From: Klenkia terrae | GTDB taxonomy: Bacteria; Actinomycetota; Actinomycetes; Mycobacteriales; Geodermatophilaceae | Direction: 5' to 3' | Length of the DNA: 64,000 nt | NCBI RefSeq assembly: GCF_900491935.1 | Contig: NZ_UEXK01000004.1 | Coordinates: 4,519,175 to 4,583,174, forward strand | Shown: positions 20,429 to 28,764 of the stretch, in pieces | How the letters are laid out: each line of letters starts with the position of its first letter | Numbering within the stretch: position 1 is the first letter of the stretch | Notes under the pieces: generated by a model | Told to the model about the DNA's origin: nothing | What the model saw: the letters and a program-made list of their open reading frames with translations, nothing else | The model's database searches: none | Translations under genes and position numbers: made by a program

Positions 20429-21232
20429 TCAGTTGCCGTCGGGGTCAGCGTATTGGGGCTCGTCGAGGGGGCGCAGCGCGTCCACGACGACCTGGTCGGA
20501 CTGCACGATCCGGACGTCGCCGCCCTCCCGGCGGACCGTGGCGCTCACCCCGCCCGGGATGTCCATGGCGGTGGCCAGCACCTGCGGCTCGCCGATCACG
20601 ACGAAGACGTAGGGGGCGGTGACGGCCTGGCCGTCGATGCTCAGCGCGCCGGCGGTGCCGGTCACCGCGCTGCTCACGCCGATCCGGACGTCGTCGACCT
20701 GCATGGTCTCCGCACCGGCGCCGCGCAGCTCCTGGACGGCGTTGAGCAGGATGGCCGGGGTGATCTCCCCGGCCGGGTCGGTGAGCGTCATGGTCAGCCC
20801 CTGGCCCTGGGCGGCCAGGCTGCCGTTGAGGATGCCCAGCTCGGTGGCCCGCTGCTGCGCCTCGGCCAGGGCCGCCGCGGACTGGCTGTCGGTGTCGGTG
20901 AGCTGGTCGAGGGCGGTCCGCTGCTCGGAGATCTGCTGGCGCAGCCGGTCCTCGCGGGAGTTGACGTCGTCGAGGATGCTGACCAGGTCCTCCTCGCGGG
21001 CCCGGTCGTAGTCCTCGCCGCCGTCATGGCTGCGCACCTGGACGGCGAAGGCGAAGCCCAGCAGCAGGGTGAGCGCGCCGATCAGCGCGGCGGCCAGCCG
21101 GTCCCGCCGGCCGTGCCGCAGCTGGTGCCAGACGGACGGAGGCCGGGCCTCCCCCACCGTCTCGGGCTCGGTCTCGACGGCGTCGGGCCCGGGAGCCTCG
21201 GGCTCGGGCCGGGCCGGGTCCTGGTCGGTCAT
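20429..21232 (-). CDS. DUF881-family membrane-anchored protein
   Basis: A 267-residue protein: a cytoplasmic N-terminus of about 45 residues, one membrane helix (LAAALIGALTLLLGFAFAVQ), a coiled-coil-like stretch (REDRLRQQISEQRTALDQL) and a C-terminal alpha/beta DUF881 domain. This layout resembles division-associated proteins, and the gene sits at the position of Rv1825 in mycobacteria. Biochemical function is unknown. It is the last member of a DUF881-DUF1290-DUF881 trio, starting 13 bases after the DUF1290 gene. Confidence 0.85.
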   Translation of the reverse strand: MTDQDPARPEPEAPGPDAVETEPETVGEARPPSVWHQLRHGRRDRLAAALIGALTLLLGFAFAVQVRSHDGGEDYDRAREEDLVSILDDVNSREDRLRQQISEQRTALDQLTDTDSQSAAALAEAQQRATELGILNGSLAAQGQGLTMTLTDPAGEITPAILLNAVQELRGAGAETMQVDDVRIGVSSAVTGTAGALSIDGQAVTAPYVFVVIGEPQVLATAMDIPGGVSATVRREGGDVRIVQSDQVVVDALRPLDEPQYADPDGN

Positions 21233-21245
21233 GGCTGCCTCCCGC

Positions 21246-21578
21246 TCAGGCCCGGAAGAGGTGCCGGCGGATGGCGGCGGCGTTGCCGAAGATGCGGATG
21301 CCCAGCACGACCACGACCGCGGTCGACAGCTGGGCGCCGACGCCCAGCTGGTCGCCCAGGAACACGATCAGCGCGGCCACCACCACGTTGGACACGAAGG
21401 ACACCACGAACACCTTGGCGTCGAAGATCCCGTCGAACCGGGCGCGGATGCCGCCGAAGACGGCGTCCAGGGCCGCGACGACCGCGATCGGCAGGTAGGG
21501 CTGCAGCCACACCGGGACGCTGGGGTCCAGCAGCAGGCCGAGCACCACGCCCACCGCGAGGCCGAGGATGGGGATCAC
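21246..21578 (-). CDS. sbp: small basic protein, DUF1290 family
   Basis: A 110-residue integral membrane protein with three or four hydrophobic helices (GLAVGVVLGLLL, YLPIAVVAALDAVFGGI, VVVAALIVFLGDQLGV). It matches the small basic protein family (Sbp of Bacillus, Rv1824 of Mycobacterium), which is found beside division genes. The GTG start lies 4 bases after the stop of the upstream DUF881 gene. Confidence 0.88.
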   Translation of the reverse strand: MIPILGLAVGVVLGLLLDPSVPVWLQPYLPIAVVAALDAVFGGIRARFDGIFDAKVFVVSFVSNVVVAALIVFLGDQLGVGAQLSTAVVVVLGIRIFGNAAAIRRHLFRA

Positions 21579-21582
21579 CGGG

Positions 21583-22503
21583 TCAGTCTCCGTCGTCCGT
21601 GGGGGCGCCGTCGGCCGGGGTGCCCGCGTCGGTGGTCGGGTCGACCGGCCGCGCGGAGCGCAGCTCGACGCTGCCGGCGCCGGTCAGCTCGAGGCCGTCG
21701 CTGCGGACCAGGTCGAACTGCCAGTCGTAGGTCACCGCGAGCTGGCCGAGGTTGCGGACCTCGGGCGAGGTGAGGAAGCCGTTGTTCAGGCCGACCGGGT
21801 CGCCGATCGCCTCGACGACGTACGGGCTGGTGACCGGGCGCAGGTCGACCAGGATCGCGCCGCCGGCCTGCCGGATCGTGGTGGTCGGCCCCAGTCGCTG
21901 GCCGTCGACGCTGATCGCCTCGGCCCCGGCCGCCCACAGCGCGTTGACCAGCAGCTGCAGGTCCCGGTCGAGCACCTGGGCGATCTGGTCGTCGGCGGCG
22001 CCGGTGGCCACCGGGTCGTCGTCGGCGGAGGGCAGCGCGTTGCCCAGGGTCACGGTCAACCCGGGCCCGGTCACCGGTTCGGCGGCCGCACCGGCCTCGG
22101 CCTCGGCGAGCCGGCCCAGTGCCCGCTGGCCCACGGTGGACGCCGACAGCGCCTGGTCGCGCGCGGTGCCGACGTCGGTCTGCAGCTGGGCGAGCGTGGC
22201 GACCAGGTCGTCGGTCACGGCCGACTCGCGGTCGATGTCGGCGATCAGCGCCGCCCGGCGCTCCTCGCGCTCGGGCGCGGCCGCCGAGGCCTCGTCGTAG
22301 GTGAGCGCGGCCAGGAAGCCGGCCAGCACCATGACCACCGCGACCAGGACCTGCCACCCGCGCCGGACCCGGCGCGGCGGCGCGGTGCCCGCGGCCCGGG
22401 CGGCGGCCGCCTGCGCGTAGGCCGGGTCCAGGGTCTCGGCCAGCACCTGGTCGAGCAGGGAGGCGCCCAGCGAGCGGGTGCGGGAGGCCTGCTGGGTGCT
22501 CAC
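21583..22503 (-). CDS. DUF881-family membrane-anchored protein
   Basis: A 306-residue paralogue of the other DUF881 protein in the cluster. It has a longer cytoplasmic N-terminus (about 50 residues), one membrane helix (VLVAVVMVLAGFLAALTY), a helical linker and the DUF881 domain. It corresponds in position to Rv1823. The GTG start overlaps the pgsA stop (GTGA), so it is coupled to the phosphatidyltransferase gene. Confidence 0.85.
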   Translation of the reverse strand: MSTQQASRTRSLGASLLDQVLAETLDPAYAQAAAARAAGTAPPRRVRRGWQVLVAVVMVLAGFLAALTYDEASAAAPEREERRAALIADIDRESAVTDDLVATLAQLQTDVGTARDQALSASTVGQRALGRLAEAEAGAAAEPVTGPGLTVTLGNALPSADDDPVATGAADDQIAQVLDRDLQLLVNALWAAGAEAISVDGQRLGPTTTIRQAGGAILVDLRPVTSPYVVEAIGDPVGLNNGFLTSPEVRNLGQLAVTYDWQFDLVRSDGLELTGAGSVELRSARPVDPTTDAGTPADGAPTDDGD

Positions 22504-23117
22504 CGCTCCGCCCGGCTCTGCCGCACCAGGCCGACGGCCTGCACGACGTAGAGGACGCCGGAGAGCAGGTACAGCGCGCCGCCCCAGATGGTCAGCGCGT
22601 AGGCCGGCGGCGCGATGACGGTGGCCAGCCAGCCCGTGCCGTCGGCCATCAGCAGGCCGGGGAAGGCGTACAGCAGGATGAAGGTGGCGGCCTTGCCGAG
22701 GTAGTGCACCTGCAGCGGCGGCCAGCCGTACCGGCGCAGCACCAGCAGGACGACGGCCAGGACCAGCTCCCGGACGACGATGACCGCCACGAACCACAGC
22801 GGGACGACGTCGCGCAGCACGAAGGCCACCAGCGTGGCCACGATGTAGAGCCGGTCGGCCGCGGGGTCCAGCAGCGCGCCGAGCTTGCTGGACTGGCCGA
22901 GCACCCGCGCCAGCTTGCCGTCGGCCCAGTCGGTGACGCCGGAGACCATGAGGACCACGACGGCCCAGCCGTCGGCCTCGGGCCCCAGCAGCAGCCAGAG
23001 GAACAGCGGGACACCCAGCAGCCGGAGCACCGACAGCGCGTTGGGCACCGTCCACACCCGGTCACCGAGGTCGTCGCGGGAGACCGCGGCGGTGCCCTGC
23101 GAACCAGCCGTCGTCAC
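22500..23117 (-). CDS. CDP-alcohol phosphatidyltransferase (PgsA-like)
   Basis: A 205-residue membrane enzyme that should transfer a phosphatidyl group from CDP-diacylglycerol to an alcohol, probably glycerol 3-phosphate. The complete family signature is present at the end of the second membrane helix: DWADGKLAR, then G and DPAADRLY (pattern DxxDGxxAR-x8-GxxxDxxxD). By synteny it equals mycobacterial PgsA2 (Rv1822), whose substrate is not settled. It is the first gene of the unit pgsA-DUF881-DUF1290-DUF881-gcvH. Confidence 0.9.
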   Translation of the reverse strand: MTTAGSQGTAAVSRDDLGDRVWTVPNALSVLRLLGVPLFLWLLLGPEADGWAVVVLMVSGVTDWADGKLARVLGQSSKLGALLDPAADRLYIVATLVAFVLRDVVPLWFVAVIVVRELVLAVVLLVLRRYGWPPLQVHYLGKAATFILLYAFPGLLMADGTGWLATVIAPPAYALTIWGGALYLLSGVLYVVQAVGLVRQSRAER

Positions 23118-23162
23118 GCCGTCCTCCCCCGTCTCCGCGCCCGTGGTCGGGCGCTGCCCAGG

Positions 23163-24248
23163 CTAGTGCCCGGGTCCGACAGGTTCCGGTTCCCCGGGCC
23201 GGCCGGGTGCGGTGGGTGCCGGCAGGTCGAGCACGCGGCTGGTCTGCAGCCGCCAGGCGAGGTGGGCGACGCCGGCGCGGAGGCGGCCGAGCCCGTCGAG
23301 CGGGTCGAAGCCCAGCGTCGTCGTGATGATCTCCAGCCGGTGCTGCAGCGTGCTGTGGTGGATGCCCAGGGCGCGGGCTGCCTGCCGCGCGGACCCGCTG
23401 GTGGTCAGCGCGTCCAGCGTCGCCGCACCCCAGGGGTGCTCGTCCACCGCGGCGACCAGCTGGACGTCGGGGTGGTGCGCCCCGGCCGGCTCCTCGGCGA
23501 ACATGCTGACCAGCCCGGCGTAGGCGTCGGCCCCCACCGAGCGGGTGGCGCCGCGCCCGCACAGCCGCAGCGCGACCACGGAGGTGCGGAACGAGTGGTC
23601 CAGGTGGTCGGGCGTGGTGGCCACGCCGACCCCGCTGGGGCCGGCCTGCACGACCGCGGTGGCCGCGGGCACGACCAGGGTGTGCAGCGGCCCGTGCGCG
23701 GTCGGGACGACGTCCTCGGGGCCGCCGGGGTGCTCGGCCCACACCGCGAACAGCGGCGCGGTCACCACCCGGTAGGAGGCGGTCGTGGACAGCCCGAGCG
23801 CCGCGGCCGCGGTGCGCCGCCGGTCGGCGGGCAGGTCACCGTCCACCAGCACGGCCAGGTGCCGGCGGGCGTCGGGGGCGCCGGCGTCCCGGTCGTGCCG
23901 CAGGCGGACGGCCAGGGCCAGCCGCTCCAGGACGATGGCGTCGTTGGCCTCGGCCGGGCCGGTCCGCTCCAGCCAGACGCAGGTGCCCGGTCCCGCCGGG
24001 GTGGCCCCCGCGGGCGGACCGTCCGGGGGCGGTCCGTCGGCGAGCTCGCCGCGCGGGGTGACCCGGACCGTGCGGGCGGGCCGCTGCTGGCCGAACCCGG
24101 CCACGCAGCCGGCCAGCGAGGCGGCCGCCGCGAGCAGCCCGCGGGTGTTGACCCCGCCGACGGACAGCTCGTCGAAGCAGGCGATGACGCGCAGGGCGAG
24201 GCTGGCCTCGGGGTCCAGGCGGGTGATCCGGCCGAGCAGTTCCTGCAC
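23163..24248 (-). CDS. PucR/CdaR-type transcriptional regulator
   Basis: A 361-residue protein with the C-terminal PucR-type helix-turn-helix: SARQAARALGIHHSTLQHRL is followed by DPLDGLGRLRAGVAHLAW. The N-terminal 250 residues form a sensor region without a recognised ligand motif, as in many actinobacterial purine- or aromatic-catabolism regulators. The GTG start (VQELLGRITRLDP) is the first plausible one. It follows the alpha/beta-hydrolase gene by 56 bases on the same strand and may regulate it. Confidence 0.8.
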   Translation of the reverse strand: MQELLGRITRLDPEASLALRVIACFDELSVGGVNTRGLLAAAASLAGCVAGFGQQRPARTVRVTPRGELADGPPPDGPPAGATPAGPGTCVWLERTGPAEANDAIVLERLALAVRLRHDRDAGAPDARRHLAVLVDGDLPADRRRTAAAALGLSTTASYRVVTAPLFAVWAEHPGGPEDVVPTAHGPLHTLVVPAATAVVQAGPSGVGVATTPDHLDHSFRTSVVALRLCGRGATRSVGADAYAGLVSMFAEEPAGAHHPDVQLVAAVDEHPWGAATLDALTTSGSARQAARALGIHHSTLQHRLEIITTTLGFDPLDGLGRLRAGVAHLAWRLQTSRVLDLPAPTAPGRPGEPEPVGPGH

Positions 24249-24304
24249 GTCACGTCCTCGTCTCGCGCGGGTGCCGAGACAGTAGCCCCGGCGGGGGGTC
24301 CCGG

Positions 24305-25279
24305 TCAGTCCCCCAGCACGGTCTCCACCCAGGCGTCCCGGGCCCGGATCATCTGGCGGGCGACGGCGGTGTGCGGGGCGAACACGTCGCAGGCGTGGAA
24401 GGCCCCGCTCCACACGTGCAGCTGGGCGGCGGACCCGGCCCGCCAGAGGCCGTTCGCGTACTCGATGGCCTCGTCCCGGAAGATCTCGGCCGACCCGACG
24501 TCGATGAAGGCCGGCGGCAGCCGGCCCAGGTCGGTGGCCCGGGCGGGCGCGGCGTAGGGCGAGACGTCGGGTCCGCCGCGGGCGTCGCCCAGCAGCGCCG
24601 TCCAGCCGGTCTCGTTGCTGATCCGGTCCCAGACGCCGATGCCGTCGAACTGGCCGGTGGACGGCGTCGTCCCCCGGTCGTCGAGCATCGGGTAGTCCAG
24701 CACCTGGCCGCACAGGGCCGGGCCGCCGCGGTCGCGGGCGGCCAGCGCGAGCCCGGCGGCCAGGCCTCCCCCGCAGCTGGCGCCGCAGACCAGCAGCCGG
24801 TCGGGCCGGATGCCGAGCTCGCCGGCGTGCGCGGCGGTCCACTCCAGCGCGGCGTAGACGTCCTCCCGCGGGAACGGGTCGGGGTGCTCGGGGGCCCGCC
24901 GGTACTCGACGGTCACCAGCACCGCCCCCAGGTGCTGCACCCAGTCCAGGACCAGGTCGATGCCGCTGAACCGGTCGCCGAACATGAGCCCGCCCGAGTG
25001 CACGAAGAGCACGCCGGGCCGGGAGCCGTCGGCGCCGTCCGGGGTCAGCACCGAGACGGTGACCGGGTCGCCGCGGTGGCCGGCGATCTCCCGGTCGGCC
25101 CGGGAGATCCGGCGCTCGCGCAGCGTGTCCTCGATCGGGGCGGACGCGTAGGAGGTCCGCATGAAGCCGATCAGGTCCGGGGTGATCGTCGGGGGGAACA
25201 TGCCGCCGACGACGGCCAGGCCGGCCTTGAGCTCGGGGTCGAACGGCGGGCGGGGCGGGGCGTCCACGGGTGTCCGCAC
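24305..25279 (-). CDS. alpha/beta-hydrolase (hormone-sensitive-lipase-like esterase)
   Basis: A 324-residue esterase of the HSL-like alpha/beta-hydrolase family. The oxyanion motif appears as VHSGGLMFG instead of the common HGGG. The nucleophile elbow is CGASCGGGLA (G-x-S-x-G), the acid Asp is in FIDVGSAEIFRDE, and the base His is in GAFHACD. The start is a GTG with AGGAG just upstream. It lies between a beta-lactamase-family serine hydrolase and a PucR regulator, all on one strand, suggesting a small ester- or amide-degrading unit. The natural substrate is unknown. Confidence 0.85.
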   Translation of the reverse strand: MRTPVDAPPRPPFDPELKAGLAVVGGMFPPTITPDLIGFMRTSYASAPIEDTLRERRISRADREIAGHRGDPVTVSVLTPDGADGSRPGVLFVHSGGLMFGDRFSGIDLVLDWVQHLGAVLVTVEYRRAPEHPDPFPREDVYAALEWTAAHAGELGIRPDRLLVCGASCGGGLAAGLALAARDRGGPALCGQVLDYPMLDDRGTTPSTGQFDGIGVWDRISNETGWTALLGDARGGPDVSPYAAPARATDLGRLPPAFIDVGSAEIFRDEAIEYANGLWRAGSAAQLHVWSGAFHACDVFAPHTAVARQMIRARDAWVETVLGD

Positions 25280-25393
25280 GGGGGTCTCCTGCCTGCGCGC
25301 CGGGGTGGTCGGTGCTGATCGTGCTCCCGGGTGCACCCGGCCCCCCGACGGGCTCGAGGGGGCCGGGGCACGTCCGGGGGTCGTGCGAGGCGG

Positions 25394-26569
25394 TCAGAGC
25401 GACGCGTAGACCGCCTGCTCCACGTCGACGTAGGTCTTCCAGGCCCCGTCGCGGGCGATGAAGGGCAGGCTGTTGGTGTAGACCGACGCGCAGATACCCG
25501 TCGTCCGGTCGACGAAGAAGTGCGTGTTGAACAGCCCCGCCCAGGCACCCGTGCCCGCCCGCCGACCACCGGGGACGTCGACGGTGTTGATCAGCAGCCC
25601 GTGGCCCCAGGTCCAGCCGGGGCCGGTGACGAAGCTGTCGGTCGTGGCCGGGTCGGCGGTGGCGATCTCCTCGGGGAACGGGATGTCCCCGAGCTGGCTG
25701 CTGAACGCGGCGTCCACGGTGTCCTCCCGCAGGATGCGGACGCCGTCGAGCTCGCCGCCGCGCAGCAGGGCGCGCTGGAAGCGGACGTAGTCCCGGGGCG
25801 TGGAGTACAGGCCGTGCCCGCCGGCGAACCACTCCGGCGACTGGTTGAGGATCTCCCCCGCCGAGGTCCAGCCGCCGCCCTCGCCGGGCACGTGCACCGT
25901 GACCAGGTCCTTCTTCCGCTCCTCGTCGAGCAGGAACATCGTGTCGGCCATGCCCAGCGGACCGGTGACGCCCTCGGCGACCACCCGGTCCAGGGTCGTC
26001 CCGGCGACGGTCTCGACGACCCGGCCGAGCCAGTCGGTGTTGATGCCGTAGACGAAGGACGTGCCGGGGTCGGCGGTGAGCGGGGCCCGGAAGGCCGCCA
26101 TCGTGCCGGGGACGACGTTCGGCGTGCCGGTGGCGGCCTCCCAGCGGACCAGGTCGGCGTTCCAGAACCAGTAGCCCAGGCCGGTGGTGTGGGTGACCAG
26201 CTGGTGCACCGTCGCCTGGCTGGCCGGTGCCCGGTACTGCGGGGTGTCGCCGTCGAAGCCGGTGAGCACCTGCAGGTCGGCGAACTCGGGCAGGTAGTCC
26301 GCGACCGGCGCCGACAGGTCCAGCTCGCCGCGCTCGACCTGCTGCAGCGCCACGGTGGTGGCGACCATCTTGGTCATCGACATGATCCGGAACTGGGTCG
26401 CGGTGGTGACCGGGTCGTCGCTCTCCCCGGCCACCCGCACCCCGGCGCCGCCCTCGTAGAGCACGCCGTCCCGGTCGGCCACGATCGCCGCGATGTGCGG
26501 CACCTCGCCGCTGCCGACCGCCGCCGCGAGCACCGCGTCGATCCTGCTGCCGTCGATCCGTGCGCCCAT
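25394..26569 (-). CDS. beta-lactamase-family serine hydrolase (class C fold)
   Basis: A 391-residue protein of the beta-lactamase/transpeptidase-like family. The nucleophile motif SMTK (in FRIMSMTKMVATT, about residue 67) and a Tyr motif in FVYGINTDW are present, as are LVTHTTGLG and GHGLYSTPRDYVRF, which are typical of EstB-like esterases and class C-like hydrolases. There is no signal peptide, so it is likely a cytoplasmic esterase or amidase rather than a periplasmic beta-lactamase. It is 114 bases upstream of the alpha/beta-hydrolase on the same strand and divergent from a HAD gene. Confidence 0.85.
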   Translation of the reverse strand: MGARIDGSRIDAVLAAAVGSGEVPHIAAIVADRDGVLYEGGAGVRVAGESDDPVTTATQFRIMSMTKMVATTVALQQVERGELDLSAPVADYLPEFADLQVLTGFDGDTPQYRAPASQATVHQLVTHTTGLGYWFWNADLVRWEAATGTPNVVPGTMAAFRAPLTADPGTSFVYGINTDWLGRVVETVAGTTLDRVVAEGVTGPLGMADTMFLLDEERKKDLVTVHVPGEGGGWTSAGEILNQSPEWFAGGHGLYSTPRDYVRFQRALLRGGELDGVRILREDTVDAAFSSQLGDIPFPEEIATADPATTDSFVTGPGWTWGHGLLINTVDVPGGRRAGTGAWAGLFNTHFFVDRTTGICASVYTNSLPFIARDGAWKTYVDVEQAVYASL

Positions 26570-26717
26570 CGGTGACCTCCGTCGTGTGCGCCGGGTCCGT
26601 TCCCGGTGCACCGACGACCCTGGTCGATCCGTGTGACCTGGGTAACCGTCAGCGGCGCGCACTTCGGGTGCCGTCGTCCGCCAGGTGGCGGACGGCGGCC
26701 CGTGCCAGGCTCGGCCG

Positions 26718-27374
26718 GTGTTCGTCACCATCGACCTGTTCAGCGCGCTGATCGACAGCCGAGCCGGCGGCGGTGCGGCGCTGGCCCGGATCGCCGGTGC
26801 GGCCGGGCACGACGTGGACGGCGGGGCGCTCTTCGACGACTGGGACGCCCGATGCAAGGCCTCGCAGCGGGACACGGTCGGGTGGATCCCGTTCGCCGAG
26901 CACTGCCGGCTGGCCCTGGCCGGCACCTGGGCGGCGCGGGGGTGGTCCGGGGACGTCGGGGCCGCCACCGAGGAGCTGCTGGACTCGCTGCCGAGCTGGC
27001 CGACCTGGCCCGACGTCCCGGCGGCCCTCCCCCGGCTGCGCGAGCGGCACCGGGTGGGCGTGCTGTCCAACGTCGACGACGCGCTGCTGGCCCGGACCCG
27101 GGTCGCCGGGCTGCTGGACCCCGACGACCTGCTGACCAGCGAGCGGCTGCGGGCCTACAAGCCGGGCCCGGAGATCTACCGCCGGGCGGTGGCCGCCGGC
27201 GTGGAGGTGCACGTGCCCGCCTCGGCACGGGACGTCCGGGGCGCGCTGGAGGCCGGGATGGCCGTCGTCCGGGTGGTCCGGCCCGGGCACCGGCTGGACC
27301 CCGCCGGGCCGGTGCCCGGGCTCGTGGTGCCCGACCTGCTGGCCCTGCCCGACGTGCTCGCGACGCTGGGCTGA
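26718..27374 (+). CDS. HAD-superfamily hydrolase
   Basis: A 218-residue HAD-like protein. Motif I appears as FVTIDLFSALIDS, in which the usual second Asp of DxD is Phe, so the canonical D-x-D pair is altered. Motif II is VGVLSNVDD, the Lys motif is AYKPGPEIYRRA, and the acidic motif IV is weak (VPASARDVRGAL). The loss of the second Asp suggests a haloacid-dehalogenase-like or phosphonatase-like chemistry, or an inactive homologue, rather than a phosphatase. The GTG start was chosen because the fold begins at once. Confidence 0.7.
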   Translation: MFVTIDLFSALIDSRAGGGAALARIAGAAGHDVDGGALFDDWDARCKASQRDTVGWIPFAEHCRLALAGTWAARGWSGDVGAATEELLDSLPSWPTWPDVPAALPRLRERHRVGVLSNVDDALLARTRVAGLLDPDDLLTSERLRAYKPGPEIYRRAVAAGVEVHVPASARDVRGALEAGMAVVRVVRPGHRLDPAGPVPGLVVPDLLALPDVLATLG

Positions 27375-27380
27375 CCGCGG

Positions 27381-27842
27381 TCAGGGGCGGACCGGGTCGA
27401 TCCGGGGCGGCCGGCGCAGGTGCTCGTAGACCACGCTGGTCCGGACGTCGGCGACCTCGGCCCGCTCGGTCAGCCGGTCGATGACGAAGGCGTAGAGCGC
27501 CTCGTTGTCGGCCACCGCGACGTGCAGCAGGAAGTCCTCGGCGCCGGACACCACGAAGAGCCCGATCGTCTCGGGCAGCGCCTGCGCCCAGTCCCGGAAG
27601 GCCTCGATCGCCCGGCGGGACGGCGGCCGCACCCGGACGGCGATCAGCGCCTGCACCGGGCGGCCGACGGCGGCCAGGTCGACGTCCAGGGTCGCGCCGC
27701 GGATGACCCCGCGGTCGCGCAGCAGCCGGGTGCGCTCCAGCGCGGTGGAGGGCGCCACGCCCACCGCGGCGGCCACGTCGCGGTTGCTCCGCCGGGCATC
27801 GGACTGCAGTTCCCGCAGGATCGCCGCATCGAGTTCGTCCAC
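27381..27842 (-). CDS. Lrp/AsnC-family transcriptional regulator
   Basis: A 153-residue regulator. The N-terminal helix-turn-helix (LDAAILRELQSDARRSNRDV, APSTALERTRLLRDRGVI) is followed by the RAM ligand-binding domain (VQALIAVRVRP, VSGAEDFLLHVAVADNEAL). The GTG start is directly beside a 10-base perfect inverted repeat in the short gap to the divergent DUF2000 gene, so autoregulation and control of that neighbour are likely. The effector is probably an amino acid. Confidence 0.9.
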   Translation of the reverse strand: MDELDAAILRELQSDARRSNRDVAAAVGVAPSTALERTRLLRDRGVIRGATLDVDLAAVGRPVQALIAVRVRPPSRRAIEAFRDWAQALPETIGLFVVSGAEDFLLHVAVADNEALYAFVIDRLTERAEVADVRTSVVYEHLRRPPRIDPVRP

Positions 27843-27860
27843 GGGTCCATCCTGCCCGCC

Positions 27861-27883
27861 GCTGCCGAACGATGTTCGGCAGC
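27861..27883. promoter_or_regulatory. inverted repeat, probable Lrp/AsnC operator
   Basis: A perfect 10-base inverted repeat (GCTGCCGAAC, GAT centre, GTTCGGCAGC) in the 78-base gap between the Lrp/AsnC gene and the divergent DUF2000 gene, about 19 bases before the regulator's GTG. Confidence 0.65.
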
Positions 27884-27908
27884 GGTCCGGATCGACCCCT
27901 CCTGTGCC

Positions 27909-27914
27909 TAGCGT
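27909..27914 (+). promoter_or_regulatory. -10 element of the DUF2000 gene (probably leaderless)
   Basis: TAGCGT lies six bases before the ATG, which places the expected transcription start at or next to the A of the start codon. No Shine-Dalgarno sequence fits in between, so the mRNA is probably leaderless. No good -35 is visible. Confidence 0.45.
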
Positions 27915-27920
27915 GACGGC

Positions 27921-28397
27921 ATGACAGCGAACGACGTCCCGGGTCTCCTGCCGACCGAGGTCATCACGGACGAGCCGACCCGCAACGCCCGGTTGAAGTG
28001 GGTGGTCCTGGTCGACCCCGCCGTCCCCGCGGGCGAGATGGTGAACGCGGTGGCCTGCATCGCCGCGGCCACCGGCGCTGCGGTGGACAACCTGCTCGGC
28101 CCGGGCGGCCCGGACGCCGACGGCGTCGACCACCCGGGCCTGCCGTGGGCCGGCTGCTCGGTGCTGACCGCGACCGCCGAGGAGCTGGCCGCCGTCCGGG
28201 CGAAGGCGGTGGCCTCGGTGGGCGTGCTGGTCGTCGACATGCCCCGGTCGGCGCAGACCCACCGGGTGTACGACGGCTCCCTGGCCGAGCTGGCGACCAC
28301 CGCACCGGCCGACCTGGCCTGCCGCGCGGTGGGCCTGGTCGGCCCGCGCAACCGGATCGCCGCGCTCACCAAGCGGCTGCCGCTGCTCACGTCCTGA
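27921..28397 (+). CDS. DUF2000-family protein
   Basis: A 158-residue protein of the DUF2000 family: RLKWVVLVDPAVPAGEMVNA near the start, a central variable loop and a C-terminal LACRAVGLVGPRNRIAALTK block. The family resembles peptidyl-tRNA hydrolase II-like folds but has no established activity. It is often beside Lrp/AsnC regulators, as here, where the two are divergent around a shared operator. It probably functions in the metabolite response sensed by that regulator. Confidence 0.8.
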   Translation: MTANDVPGLLPTEVITDEPTRNARLKWVVLVDPAVPAGEMVNAVACIAAATGAAVDNLLGPGGPDADGVDHPGLPWAGCSVLTATAEELAAVRAKAVASVGVLVVDMPRSAQTHRVYDGSLAELATTAPADLACRAVGLVGPRNRIAALTKRLPLLTS

Positions 28398-28406
28398 GCG
28401 CGGCCC

Positions 28407-28709
28407 TCACTCCCGCCCGGTGAGGTGCGCCCGGACGGCGGTCCCGGCCGGGTCGAGCCAGCCCTTGCTCGCCGCGTAGCCGACCATCCCCTCGAAGCCG
28501 GCGACCCACTGCTCGTCGTCGGGTCGGCCCGCTGCCCGCAGCCGGGCCACGTCGAGCCAGGCGTGGTCACCCTCGACGGTGCCCAGCGGGGCCAGCCGGT
28601 CGGTCAGCTGGTCGGCGGGGATCTCCGCCGGGGCCAGCACGTCGAGGCTCTTGAGGTCGTCGGCGCCGGTGACCTCGGGGTCGGCGGTGGTGCTCAGGAC
28701 GATGCGCAC
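28407..28709 (-). CDS. hypothetical protein, 100 aa
   Basis: An acidic 100-residue protein beginning VRIVLSTTADPEVTGADDLK, with a central VEGDHAWLDVARLRAAG and a C-terminal half resembling a small alpha-helical domain (DEQWVAGFEGMVGYAASKGW). I do not recognise a family. Support for it being real is the good ribosome binding site (AGGAGAC four bases before the GTG) and protein-like codon use. It is convergent with the DUF2000 gene and downstream of the isomerase-like gene on the same strand. Confidence 0.7.
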   Translation of the reverse strand: MRIVLSTTADPEVTGADDLKSLDVLAPAEIPADQLTDRLAPLGTVEGDHAWLDVARLRAAGRPDDEQWVAGFEGMVGYAASKGWLDPAGTAVRAHLTGRE

Positions 28710-28764
28710 GGTGTCTCCTTCAGGTAGGTGGTCGCCGGGGCGGCGGCTGTCCGGTCGCGGGTCC

